Of a stretch of DNA of 64,000 bases, positions 56,094-63,593 are shown piece by piece. The position numbers and the translations under genes were made by a program. The stretch is taken from positions 39,787 to 103,786 of the forward strand of contig NZ_JADOTT010000008.1 of NCBI RefSeq assembly GCF_016817355.1. The letters are read 5' to 3'. The notes under the pieces were generated by a model that had not been told where the DNA came from, ran no database searches, and saw only the letters and a list, made by a program, of their open reading frames with translations. Source of the DNA: Maricaulis parjimensis. Its GTDB lineage: Bacteria > Pseudomonadota > Alphaproteobacteria > Caulobacterales > Maricaulaceae. Each line of letters starts with the position of its first letter. Position 1 is the stretch's first letter.

Positions 56094-57300
56094 CTTCCTT
56101 CTGGAAACGGCGGACGCCCAATTCGCCCCGCCCGACCCCGACTGGCTGATCTGGCTCTTCCTCGGTGGGCGTGGGGCCGGGAAGACGCGGGCCGGGGCTG
56201 AGTGGGTGCGCTTGCAGGTGGCGGCCGGGGTGGGGCGGATCGCGCTGGTCGGGCCGACTTTCAATGATGTGCGTGAGGTGATGATCGAGGGGCCGTCCGG
56301 GCTGATGGCGGTGGGGCCGGCGAGTGAGCGGCCGCGCTACGAGGCGACACGGAAGCGGCTGGTCTGGGAAAGCGGAGCGGTCGCCTATGCGTTTTCGGCA
56401 GAGGATCCGGACGGGTTGCGCGGGCCGCAATTCGAGCGGGCCTGGGGGGATGAGTTTGCCGCCTGGGCAAAACCGCAGGCGACGTTGGACATGTTGCGCA
56501 TGGGGCTGCGGCTGGGCGATCGGCCGCGCCTGATGCTGAGCACGACACCGCGGCCGATCCCGGCGCTCAAAGCGCTGGTGAAGGCGAAGGGCGTGGTGAC
56601 CACGCACCAGCCGACCGAAGCGAATGCGAGAAATCTGGCGCCGGGCTTTCTGGCAGCGATGCAGGCGGCCTATGGCGGGTCGACGCTGGGACGTCAGGAG
56701 ATTGAGGGCCTGTTGATCGATGATCCGCCGGGGGCGTTGTGGACGCGCTCGCAGGTGGAGGGGGCGCGCTGTGACAGCGTGCCGGAGCTGGACCGGATCG
56801 TGGTGGCGGTGGACCCGCCGGCGACGGGCGGGCCGCGTTCGGACGAATGCGGGATTGTGGTGGCCGGGGCCTGTGGCGAAGGCGTGCAGCGGCGCGGCTA
56901 TGTACTGGCGGATTTGTCCTTCGGGCCGGCCTTGCCCGCGGACTGGGCGGCGCGGGTGGCGAACGGGTTTGAACAATACGAGGCCGATGCGGTGATCGCA
57001 GAGGCCAATCAGGGCGGGGAGATGGTGCGTTCTGTCCTCAAGGCGGCCGATGCCGGTCTGCCGGTGACCTTGGTGCGGGCCAGTCGCGGCAAGCAGACGC
57101 GGGCCGAACCGGTGGCGGCGCTCTATGCGGCGGGCCGGGTGCGGCATGCCGGGGGTTTTGCGGCGCTGGAAGACCAGATGTGTGCCTTCGGCGCGCCAGA
57201 CGCGCCGGGCGGCAGTCCGGACCGGGTGGATGCCCTGGTCTGGGCACTGAGTGCGCTGATGCTGGGCGCGAAAGGCGCGCCGCGATTGCGGCGTCTTTGA
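55963..57300 (+). CDS. GTA large terminase (gp2)
   Basis: A 445-residue packaging motor. The GTG at 55963 follows AGGAGGG at good spacing, giving a long overlap with the preceding gene; an upstream start at 55912 has no ribosome site. Walker A is 'LGGRGAGKTRAGAEWV' near residue 68. The Walker B-like segment is 'RAWGDEFAAWAKPQATLDML', and the coupling motif region is 'PRLMLSTTPRPIPAL'. The RNase-H-type nuclease has Asp in 'IVVAVDPPATGG', Glu in 'AVIAEANQGGEMVRSV' and Asp in 'SPDRVDALVWALSAL'. It matches RcGTA-type terminases rather than typical prophage ones. Confidence 0.93.
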   Translation: MQPKKKPDSELKSSTELSVRQFALDLKKNFAPLTLEMLREARADFLLETADAQFAPPDPDWLIWLFLGGRGAGKTRAGAEWVRLQVAAGVGRIALVGPTFNDVREVMIEGPSGLMAVGPASERPRYEATRKRLVWESGAVAYAFSAEDPDGLRGPQFERAWGDEFAAWAKPQATLDMLRMGLRLGDRPRLMLSTTPRPIPALKALVKAKGVVTTHQPTEANARNLAPGFLAAMQAAYGGSTLGRQEIEGLLIDDPPGALWTRSQVEGARCDSVPELDRIVVAVDPPATGGPRSDECGIVVAGACGEGVQRRGYVLADLSFGPALPADWAARVANGFEQYEADAVIAEANQGGEMVRSVLKAADAGLPVTLVRASRGKQTRAEPVAALYAAGRVRHAGGFAALEDQMCAFGAPDAPGGSPDRVDALVWALSALMLGAKGAPRLRRL

Positions 57301-57318
57301 CATCAACAGGAGCAGACG

Positions 57319-58359
57319 ATGGCGAATTGGCTCTCCCGCCTCACGGGCGGGGACAGGAAATCTGTGTCCGCGAGCCGGCTGGCCTCGCTGGCTGGCGGCG
57401 GATTGCCGGGTTGGGTGCCGCGGGCGCTGCCGGTGCAGATGCAGGCGGGTTATGGGCGCAATGCGATTGCCAATCGCTGTGTGCGCCTGGTGGCGGAAGC
57501 GGCGGCCTCGCTGGGGTTTCAGGCTTCGGATACAGCCGCGCAGCGTCTGCTGGAGCGGCCTAATGCGGAGCAGTCCGGCGCGGAATTGTGGGAGGGCGTG
57601 TATGGCTTCCTGCAGCTGGCGGGCAATGCCTATCTGGAACTCTCCAGCCTGGAGGGCGAGCCGCGCGAACTGTTTGGACTGCGGCCGGACCGGATGCGAG
57701 TGCTGGCGGACCGGACGGGCTGGCCGGCGGGGTGGGAATATTCCGCGGCGGGCAGTGTGCGGCGCTTCGAGCGGGACCGGGCGAGCGGGCGCTCGCCGGT
57801 GTTTCATCTCAAACTGTTTCACCCCGGCGATGATCATTACGGATTGTCGCCGCTGGAGCCGGCGGGACGGGCGCTGGATCTGCACACGGCCTCGGCGGAC
57901 TGGGCGCGGGCGCTGATTTCCAATGCGGCGCGGCCCTCGGGGGCTTTGGTGTTCAACGGGGCGGACGGGCATCTGACCGAGGACCAGTTCGACCGGCTCA
58001 AGGCGGAACTGACCGGGGCGCATACCGGACCGGACAATGCCGGGCGGCCGCTGCTGCTGGAAGGCGGGCTGGACTGGAAGCCCATGGCGCTGAGCCCGGC
58101 GGAGATGGATTTCATCGCGGCGAGGCGGGAGGCGGCGCGCGAGATCGCGCTGGCCTTTGGTGTGCCGCCGCTGCTGCTGGGCCTGCCCGGCGACAATACC
58201 TACGCCAACTACAAGGAGGCCAACCAGGCCTTCTGGACCCAGACGGTCGAGCCGCTGGCGCGCAAGGCGGCGCGGGCGCTGGAGGTTTGGCTGGCGCCTT
58301 GGTTCGGGGCGGATCTGAAAGTCTTGGTGGAGCCGCGCAAGACGGGGGAGAGGGCATGA
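57319..58359 (+). CDS. GTA portal protein (gp3)
   Basis: A 346-residue HK97-type portal. 'GRNAIANRCVRLVAEAAASL', 'LLERPNAEQSGAELWEGVYG', 'FLQLAGNAYLELSSLEGEPR' and 'ELFGLRPDRMRVLADRTGWP' are the conserved N-terminal blocks. 'YGLSPLEPAGRALDLHTASA' is the wing/stem region, and 'IALAFGVPPLLLGLPGDNTY' with 'ANYKEANQAFW' is the clip to crown signature. It forms the dodecameric DNA gate at the capsid vertex. It overlaps the next small gene by four bases. Confidence 0.93.
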   Translation: MANWLSRLTGGDRKSVSASRLASLAGGGLPGWVPRALPVQMQAGYGRNAIANRCVRLVAEAAASLGFQASDTAAQRLLERPNAEQSGAELWEGVYGFLQLAGNAYLELSSLEGEPRELFGLRPDRMRVLADRTGWPAGWEYSAAGSVRRFERDRASGRSPVFHLKLFHPGDDHYGLSPLEPAGRALDLHTASADWARALISNAARPSGALVFNGADGHLTEDQFDRLKAELTGAHTGPDNAGRPLLLEGGLDWKPMALSPAEMDFIAARREAAREIALAFGVPPLLLGLPGDNTYANYKEANQAFWTQTVEPLARKAARALEVWLAPWFGADLKVLVEPRKTGERA

Positions 58360-58595
58360 TGGTGACGAATGGATGGACTCTGCAGCGTCAGGTCACGCTG
58401 GGCGTGCTGCTGGCGATCGTGCTGCAGACCTCCGGCGCGCTGATCTGGTCCGGCCGGGTGAGCGAACGGCTGGACCAGCTGGAACGGATGGATGACCGGC
58501 AGGGGCCGCTGGCGGAGCGGCTGGCGAGCCTGGAAGCGGAGATGCGCCTGGCCCGCGAGAGCCTGGTACGGATCGAGCGGCGGATGGAGGAATAG
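58356..58595 (+). CDS. small membrane/coiled-coil protein in the GTA cluster (gp3.5 position)
   Basis: A 79-residue protein whose ATG overlaps the portal stop (ATGATG). One membrane-type helix 'QVTLGVLLAIVLQTSGALIW' is followed by a coiled coil 'VSERLDQLERMDDRQGPLAE' and 'RLASLEAEMRLARESLVRIE'. It occupies the gp3.5 position of RcGTA-like clusters. The membrane helix plus coiled coil suggests a role at the inner membrane during capsid assembly or release, but this is inference. Confidence 0.75.
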   Translation: MMVTNGWTLQRQVTLGVLLAIVLQTSGALIWSGRVSERLDQLERMDDRQGPLAERLASLEAEMRLARESLVRIERRMEE

Positions 58596-58608
58596 TGCCG
58601 GCTACCCC

Positions 58609-58755
58609 GCTTCACCCTTTCCTCCCCATGCCATGGGGAGGTGTCCGGCGTATGCCGGGCGGAGGGGCCGGCGGAGCCGGAAATCGGCGCTTCGCGCCGC
58701 CCCATCGACCCGAGGCTTTGCCTCGGCCCACTTCCCCATGAAATGGGGAAGAAAA
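58609..58755. repeat. multi-hairpin repeat element inserted in the GTA operon
   Basis: Six hairpins in about 150 bases: CCTCCCCATG-C-CATGGGGAGG (58621-58641), CCGGC-GTAT-GCCGG (58645-58658), a CCGGC/GCCGG pair at about 58668-58680, GGCGC-TTC-GCGCC (58686-58698), CGAGGC-TTT-GCCTCG (58711-58725) and CTTCCCCAT-GAA-ATGGGGAAG (58731-58751). The first and last are related, as ends of an element would be. It lies between the gp3.5-position gene and the protease gene. Confidence 0.8.
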
Positions 58756-58776
58756 CACACAAATCACGAGGCGAAC

Positions 58777-59205
58777 ATGGCCCGGAGCATTGCGATTGCG
58801 GGGCATGCCTCGCTGTTTGGATTGGCGGATCTGTCGGGCGATGTGGTGCATCGCGGGGCGTTTGTGCGGGCGCTGGCGGCGGGGGCGCGGGTGCCCATGC
58901 TGTTCCAGCATGACCCGGCCGAGCCGGTGGGCGTCTGGCACACGCTGAAAGAGGATGGGCGCGGGCTCTTCGTGGCGGGGGAGATCCTCACCAATGGGCC
59001 GCGCGGGCGGACGGCGGCGGGGCTGGTGGAGCGGGGCGCGGTGAACGGGCTCTCTATCGGGTTTCGCACGCGGCAATCGCGGCCCCGGCGTCCGAAAGGG
59101 CGCGATCTGTTCGATCTCGATCTTTGGGAAGTGTCGATCGTGACCTTCCCCATGCTGCCGCAGGCGCGGCTGCACCGGGTTGGCCCGCAGGACCGGGCGG
59201 CCTGA
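58777..59205 (+). CDS. GTA prohead protease (gp4, U35/HK97 family)
   Basis: A 142-residue herpesvirus-type serine protease that trims the capsid scaffold. 'GHASLFGLADLSGDVVHRGA' starts the fold. The catalytic His is in 'VPMLFQHDPAEPVGVWHTLK', the Ser in 'ERGAVNGLSIGFRTRQ', and 'LDLWEVSIVTFPMLPQARL' is the conserved end. ATG at 58777 with GAGGCGAAC before it. Translation is probably independent, because a multi-hairpin repeat separates it from the preceding gene. Confidence 0.93.
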   Translation: MARSIAIAGHASLFGLADLSGDVVHRGAFVRALAAGARVPMLFQHDPAEPVGVWHTLKEDGRGLFVAGEILTNGPRGRTAAGLVERGAVNGLSIGFRTRQSRPRRPKGRDLFDLDLWEVSIVTFPMLPQARLHRVGPQDRAA

Positions 59206-59233
59206 TTTTTCCTGGAAAGCTGAAAGGATGAGC

Positions 59234-60451
59234 ATGAGCAAGGAAACCAAGATGAGCCCGGTCTCCGCGGAGACGCGTGTGGCGCTGGGCGAGGTGATGG
59301 CGGCCTTCGAGGCGTTCAAGCAGACCAATGATGCGCGGCTGGACGAGCTGGCTGGCAAGGGCGCGGCGGATGTCGTGCTGGAGGAAAAGCTGCAGCGGAT
59401 CGATCAGGATCTGGTGCAGCAGAAATCCGTGCTCGACCGGCTGCTGCTGGACGGTGCACGCCCGGCGCTGGGCGGTGGATCACTGGCGCCGGAACGCACG
59501 GCCTGGTCGGACTATATGCGCCGGGGCGTGACCCAGGGGCTCAATGAGGCGAAGGCGGCCAGTGCGGGCTCGGACCCGGATGGCGGCTATGTCGTGCCGG
59601 CGGAGACGGAGGCGCGGATCGACCGTCTGCTGAGCGAGGCCTCGCCGATCCGCTCCATCGCGACGGTGAAACGGGTCTCCGCTCCGGTCTTCCGCAAACC
59701 GGTCTCTCGCGGCGGGGCGGCCTCGGGCTGGGTGAGTGAGACGGCGGCGCGTCCGGAAACGGACAGTCCGAGCCTGGACCTGCTGGATTTCCCGACCGCG
59801 GAAATCTACGCCATGCCGGCCGCGACGCAGCAATTGCTGGATGATGCCATGGTGGATGTCGATGCCTGGCTGGCCGAGGAAGTGCGTGATGTTTTCGCCG
59901 TTCAGGAAGGGGCGGCCTTTGTGGCCGGGGACGGTACAGGCAAGCCGCGCGGCTTCCTGGACTATACCCGCGCCGCCGAGGGCAATCAGGCCTGGGGTGA
60001 GCTGGGCTATGTGGCCACGGGCACGGCCGGCGGTTTCGATGCGGATGACCCCGCTGATGCGCTGATCGATCTCATCTATGCGCCCAAGACCGGCTATCGC
60101 GCCAATGGACGTTTCGTGATGAACCGGCAGACCGTCTCCGCCGTGCGCCGCTTCAAGGATGCGGACGGGAATTATCTCTGGCAGCCCTCGCTGAGTGAGG
60201 GCGGGTCTTCCACCCTGCTGGGCTATCCGGTGACCGAGGCGGAGGACATGCCCGATATCGGTGCCGATGCCTGCGCGATCGCGTTCGGGGATTTCGCCAA
60301 GGGCTATCTCGTGCTGGACCGCCAGGGCGTGGACGTGCTGCGCGATCCCTTCTCCGCGAAACCCTATGTCCTCTTCTACACGACCAAGCGTGTCGGCGGC
60401 GGCGTGCAGGATTTCGACGCGATCAAGCTTCTGAAGTTCGGGGCGAGCTAA
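59234..60451 (+). CDS. GTA major capsid protein (gp5, HK97 fold)
   Basis: A 405-residue HK97-fold capsid. The ATG at 59234 has AAAGG at proper spacing; an in-frame ATG at 59228 is too close to it. The N-terminal 100 residues are helical and Glu/Lys rich, the scaffold-like delta domain that gp4 should remove. The mature fold starts about 'SAGSDPDGGYVVPAETEARI' and has 'RPETDSPSLDLLDFPTAEIY' (E-loop region), 'EEVRDVFAVQEGAAFVAGDG' and 'KPRGFLDYTRA'. 'VTEAEDMPDIGADACAIAFG' is the conserved C-terminal part. Confidence 0.95.
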   Translation: MSKETKMSPVSAETRVALGEVMAAFEAFKQTNDARLDELAGKGAADVVLEEKLQRIDQDLVQQKSVLDRLLLDGARPALGGGSLAPERTAWSDYMRRGVTQGLNEAKAASAGSDPDGGYVVPAETEARIDRLLSEASPIRSIATVKRVSAPVFRKPVSRGGAASGWVSETAARPETDSPSLDLLDFPTAEIYAMPAATQQLLDDAMVDVDAWLAEEVRDVFAVQEGAAFVAGDGTGKPRGFLDYTRAAEGNQAWGELGYVATGTAGGFDADDPADALIDLIYAPKTGYRANGRFVMNRQTVSAVRRFKDADGNYLWQPSLSEGGSSTLLGYPVTEAEDMPDIGADACAIAFGDFAKGYLVLDRQGVDVLRDPFSAKPYVLFYTTKRVGGGVQDFDAIKLLKFGAS

Positions 60452-60472
60452 GGGGTTTTCCATCCCCTCCAA

Positions 60473-60543
60473 CCGTCATTCCGGCGAAGGCCGGAACCCA
60501 GTCGGGCCGCCGGTCTGGGTCCTGACTTTCGTCAGGATGACGG
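60473..60543. repeat. dispersed palindromic repeat, family B, copy 2
   Basis: CCGTCATTCCGGCGAAGGCC leads to GGAACCCAG; the other end is CTGGGTCCTGAC plus TTTCGTCAGGATGACGG. This is the reverse-oriented counterpart of 13369-13473, with a much shorter centre. It fills the gap between the capsid and connector genes of the GTA operon, 43 bases before the next ATG. Confidence 0.88.
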
Positions 60544-60585
60544 TGAGGTGGGCGGTTTTCAGATGACTTCACGGAGGCGCAGACC

Positions 60586-61170
60586 ATGTCCCTCACACTC
60601 CTTACTCCGCCTGCGGCGGAACCGGTCTCCGTGGCCGAGGCGAAGGCCCGGTTGCGGGTGGCCGGTGATGCCGAGGATTCGGCGATCAATCATTGGATAC
60701 AAAGCGCCAGAGAGCGCGTCGAGCGGGATACGGGGCGGGCTTGTCTCGCCCAGACCTGGATTGAACGGCGTGATGGCTGGGCCGGGGATGGGCGGCTGTG
60801 TGCTTTCGGGACGCAGCTGAGACTGCTCAAACCGCCCCTGATCGCCGTGGAGGCGGTCACGATTTACGACGCAGAGGATGCGCCGTCGGAGATCGATCCG
60901 GCGGCGTTTTTCGTGGACACGCTGTCGGATCCGGGACGGCTGGTATTGCGGCCGGGTGAGAGCTGGCCGGAGCCGGGACGTGTGGCGGGCGGGATCGAGA
61001 TCCGGTTTCGCTGCGGTTATGGCGAAACGGCGGCGGACGTGCCGGCAGCTTTGCGCGAGGCGATCCTGCAGCTGGTGCTGGCGCAGGCGCGGGGATCGGA
61101 CGGGTTGAAGGACGGGCTGCCGCCGGTGGCGGCGAGCCTGCTGGCGCCTTTCCGCCGGGTGTCGCTGTGA
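60586..61170 (+). CDS. GTA head-tail connector/adaptor (gp6)
   Basis: A 194-residue connector of the phage gp6/gp8-like family. The typical start is 'SLTLLTPPAAEPVSVAEAKA' with 'RLRVAGDAEDSAINHWIQSA' and 'RERVERDTGRACLAQTW'. 'RLLKPPLIAVEAVTIYDAED' and 'VAGGIEIRFRCGYGETAADV' with 'PAALREAILQLVLAQ' complete it. It binds below the portal. The next gene begins at a GTG overlapping its stop by four bases. Confidence 0.9.
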   Translation: MSLTLLTPPAAEPVSVAEAKARLRVAGDAEDSAINHWIQSARERVERDTGRACLAQTWIERRDGWAGDGRLCAFGTQLRLLKPPLIAVEAVTIYDAEDAPSEIDPAAFFVDTLSDPGRLVLRPGESWPEPGRVAGGIEIRFRCGYGETAADVPAALREAILQLVLAQARGSDGLKDGLPPVAASLLAPFRRVSL

Positions 61171-61574
61171 GCGGGCCGGGCGACGCGCTGAAGACGGCGC
61201 TGGAAACGGTGTTGCGCTCGGATGCGGGCGTCACGGCCCAGCTGGGCGTGCCCTTGCGGATCTTTCCGGAGCGCTCGCACCAGGCGGGCTATCCGCATGC
61301 CAGCTGGGGCCGGGCGCAGGTGCGTGACCGCGGCGCGTCCGGTGTTCTGCTGCTGGATTATCGCCAGACGCTGGACATCTGGCTGCGCGATGGCGTGGCG
61401 CTGGATCTGGTGGATGCGGTGCGCGTGGCACTGACCGGGGTGAAGCCGGAGCTGGCGGCGCCCTGGCGCCTGGTCAGCCTGGCCCCGGCCTATGCCGATC
61501 TTTTCACCACTACCCATAGCCGCGTCCGGCGCGGCCTGGTGCGTGTGCACGCGCTGATCGCGCGGGATGACTGA
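61167..61574 (+). CDS. GTA tail terminator-like protein (gp8, DUF3168)
   Basis: A 135-residue DUF3168 family protein, translated from GTG in GTGA overlap with gp6. 'DALKTALETVLRSDAGVTAQ', 'LRIFPERSHQAGYPHASWG' and 'RDRGASGVLLLDYRQTLDIW' match the family. 'FTTTHSRVRRGLVRVHALIA' is the usual end. It caps the tail tube at the head side. In RcGTA a separate gp7 stopper gene lies between gp6 and gp8; none fits here because the two genes overlap. Confidence 0.9.
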   Translation: MSGPGDALKTALETVLRSDAGVTAQLGVPLRIFPERSHQAGYPHASWGRAQVRDRGASGVLLLDYRQTLDIWLRDGVALDLVDAVRVALTGVKPELAAPWRLVSLAPAYADLFTTTHSRVRRGLVRVHALIARDD

Positions 61575-61597
61575 AGCTTCCAGACAAGGAGACAATC

Positions 61598-62014
61598 ATG
61601 GCCCCTCAAGCGGGACGGGATTTGCTGGTGCGGATCGGGGAGGGCGGGGAGCCGCCGGTCTTCACCGCGATGGCGGGTCTGCGGATCAAGACGTTCGCGC
61701 TCAATGCCAAGACGGTGGATGTCACGACGGCGGACTCGGTGGAGGGCTGGCGTGAGCTGCTGGCCGGAGCGGGGGTGAAGACCTGTTCGGTGTCCGGCAC
61801 GGGCGTGTTCGTCAGTGCGGCGGCGGATGCGCGGGTGCGCCAGGCCTTTTTCGACCAGTCGGCGCAGGACTGGCAGCTGGTCATCCCTGGTTTCGGCACG
61901 CTGACCGGGCCCTTCATCCTAGCTTCGCTGGACTATGCCGGCCGGCATGATCGCGAGGCGAGTTGGTCGCTTTCCCTGGCCTCGGCCGGGGCGATCGTGT
62001 TCGAGGCGGTCTGA
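61598..62014 (+). CDS. GTA major tail tube protein (gp9)
   Basis: A 138-residue tail tube subunit with AAGGAGA upstream of the ATG at 61598. 'QAGRDLLVRIGEGGEPPVFT' and 'MAGLRIKTFALNAKTVDVTT' are the conserved start of gp9-type proteins. 'GWRELLAGAGVKTCSVSGTG' follows, and 'ASLDYAGRHDREASWSLSLA' ends the barrel. Stacked hexamers form the tail tube. Its TGA overlaps the next ATG by one base. Confidence 0.93.
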   Translation: MAPQAGRDLLVRIGEGGEPPVFTAMAGLRIKTFALNAKTVDVTTADSVEGWRELLAGAGVKTCSVSGTGVFVSAAADARVRQAFFDQSAQDWQLVIPGFGTLTGPFILASLDYAGRHDREASWSLSLASAGAIVFEAV

Positions 62015-62280
62015 TGGCCAATCCGCAACGCGGCGAGATTGTCCGCGCACTGGGCGGGCAGAGCGTGACGCTGTGCCTGACCCTGGGAGCGCTGGCCGAG
62101 GTGGAGGCGATCTGCCCGCGCGGCGAGCGCCTGACGGCAGCGCGGCTGCTGGCGGTGCTGGCGGCCCTGGTGCGCGGCGGCGGGGATGCGGAACTTGCCG
62201 GACGGCTGGGTGAGCTGGCGATCGCGCCGGATGCGGCGGCGGAGGCGGTCGCGGCCTGTTTTGAAGCGGGGACATCATGA
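62014..62280 (+). CDS. GTA tail chaperone (gp10, GTA-specific family)
   Basis: An 88-residue protein matching the GTA gp10 family: 'MANPQRGEIVRALGGQSVTL', 'CLTLGALAEVEAICPRGERL', then a helical part 'ARLLAVLAALVRGGGDAELA'. Family members are thought to act as tail assembly chaperones that coat the tape measure. It is tightly coupled: it overlaps gp9 by one base and the next gene by four. Confidence 0.88.
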   Translation: MANPQRGEIVRALGGQSVTLCLTLGALAEVEAICPRGERLTAARLLAVLAALVRGGGDAELAGRLGELAIAPDAAAEAVAACFEAGTS

Positions 62281-62465
62281 ATTGGGCTGAGGGTTTGAAG
62301 GCCGCGATGGCGCGCGGCCTGCCGCCGGACGCGTTCTGGCGCACGAGTTTGAAGGAATGGCGGGCGCTGATGGCGCCGGGCCGGATCGAGGCGATGAGCC
62401 GGGCGGAGCTTCAGGCCCTGCTGGCGGAAATCGCGGGAGGACCGCATGACCGAAGACGAGATTGA
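62277..62465 (+). CDS. GTA small tail assembly chaperone (gp10.1)
   Basis: A 62-residue protein: 'MNWAEGLKAAMARGLPPDAF', 'WRTSLKEWRALMAPGRIEAM', 'SRAELQALLAEIAGGPHDRR'. The 'FW..SLKEWRAL' core is characteristic of the short phage_TAC_6 proteins found between gp10 and the tape measure in alphaproteobacterial GTAs. It overlaps gp10 by four bases and the tape-measure gene by 20. Confidence 0.88.
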   Translation: MNWAEGLKAAMARGLPPDAFWRTSLKEWRALMAPGRIEAMSRAELQALLAEIAGGPHDRRRD

Positions 62466-62949
62466 GGCGACTGGCGAGGCGCTGGAGGCGCTGGCCGAGG
62501 GGCCGGCACAACGGGCGGCGGAGGCCATCGAGGGCGTGTTTGAGCGGACCGGCCGCTCCATCGAGGACAATCTGGAACGCGCGGCGCGACAAGGCGAAGC
62601 GAGCTTTGCCCGGCTGACCGAGAGCATTCTGCGCGATCTGGCGCGGCTGGCGGCCGAGCAGCTGATCGCCAAACCGCTGGACGGGTTCCTGGCCAGTGCC
62701 CTGGACGGGTTGGATTTTGCCGGGGGCCGGGCCGAGGGCGGTCCGGTGATGGCGGGCCAGTCCTATTGGGTGGGCGAGCGCGGCCCGGAACTCTTCACAC
62801 CGCAGCAAAACGGGCAGATCGGTGAGGGGGTTGGCGCGCCGATCACCGTGAATGTGAACCTGGCATCGGGCGGGGGTGCGCCGGTGAGCGAGGCGGCGAT
62901 TTCACGCGCCGTGGCGCAGGCCGTGCGGCGGGCGGAGCGCTGGTCATGA
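62446..62949 (+). CDS. GTA tape-measure protein (gp11), short form
   Basis: A 167-residue tape-measure protein. The N-terminus 'MTEDEIEATGEALEALAEGP' precedes an amphipathic helix 'AQRAAEAIEGVFERTGRSIE'. The C-terminal part 'ESILRDLARLAAEQLIAKPL' and 'RGPELFTPQQNGQIGEG' is typical of GTA gp11. 'ITVNVNLASGGGAPVSEAAI' ends it. It is shorter than the roughly 220 residues I recall for RcGTA gp11, which suggests a shorter tail because tape-measure length sets tail length. Confidence 0.88.
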   Translation: MTEDEIEATGEALEALAEGPAQRAAEAIEGVFERTGRSIEDNLERAARQGEASFARLTESILRDLARLAAEQLIAKPLDGFLASALDGLDFAGGRAEGGPVMAGQSYWVGERGPELFTPQQNGQIGEGVGAPITVNVNLASGGGAPVSEAAISRAVAQAVRRAERWS

Positions 62950-63566
62950 ACGCATTTCACGAAATCCGCTTTCCCTTTGCCCTGGCACTGGGGGCGAGCG
63001 GCGGGCCGCAGAGGCGGACCGAGATCACCACGCTGGTCTCCGGCCGCGAGGCGCGGAATACGCCCCATGCCGACAGCCGGCGGCGCTGGGATGCGGGGCC
63101 GGGACTGAAATCGCTGGATGATGTCGACACGCTGCTGGCCTTCTTCGAAGCGCGGCGCGGGGCGCTTCACGGTTTCAGGTTTCGCGACCCGCTGGACAAT
63201 CGCTCCTGCAAACCCTCGCAGGCACCGCAGTCGACGGATCAAGTCCTGGGCACAGGCGATGGCGTGGCCACCCAGTTCCAGCTGGTCAAACACTATGAAA
63301 GCGGCGGTGAGCGCTGGACGCGGACGATCCACAAACCGGTGGACGGTTCGGTCGTGGTCGCCGTGGACGGGGTGGAGGCGGCTTTCTCCATCGACCTGAC
63401 GACGGGGCTTGTGACGCTGGATGCTGTGCCAAGCGCGGGGGCGGTCGTGACCGCGGGCTTTGCCTTTGACTGTCCGGTGCGGTTCGAAACGGACCGGCTG
63501 GATATTGCGCTGGATGCAATCGGCGCGGGGCGGGCGCACGTGCCGCTGATCGAACTCATTCTCTGA
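62946..63566 (+). CDS. GTA distal tail protein (gp12, DUF2460)
   Basis: A 206-residue DUF2460 protein: 'FHEIRFPFALALGASGGPQR', 'RTEITTLVSGREARNTPHAD', 'SRRRWDAGPGLKSLDDVDTL', 'FFEARRGALHGFRFRDPLDN'. Later 'KPVDGSVVVAVDGVEAAF' and 'CPVRFETDRLDIALDAIG' are also conserved. It forms the ring joining tail tube and baseplate hub. The ATG overlaps the tape-measure stop by four bases. Confidence 0.94.
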   Translation: MNAFHEIRFPFALALGASGGPQRRTEITTLVSGREARNTPHADSRRRWDAGPGLKSLDDVDTLLAFFEARRGALHGFRFRDPLDNRSCKPSQAPQSTDQVLGTGDGVATQFQLVKHYESGGERWTRTIHKPVDGSVVVAVDGVEAAFSIDLTTGLVTLDAVPSAGAVVTAGFAFDCPVRFETDRLDIALDAIGAGRAHVPLIELIL

Positions 63567-63593
63567 TCCAAACTTTGGCAAAAGGAGGCGGCG

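Noticed and set aside
55987-58023. A 678-codon minus-strand frame opposite the terminase and portal genes
   Set aside because: The composition is Arg/His/Pro-rich without any domain, and the plus strand carries clear GTA genes there.
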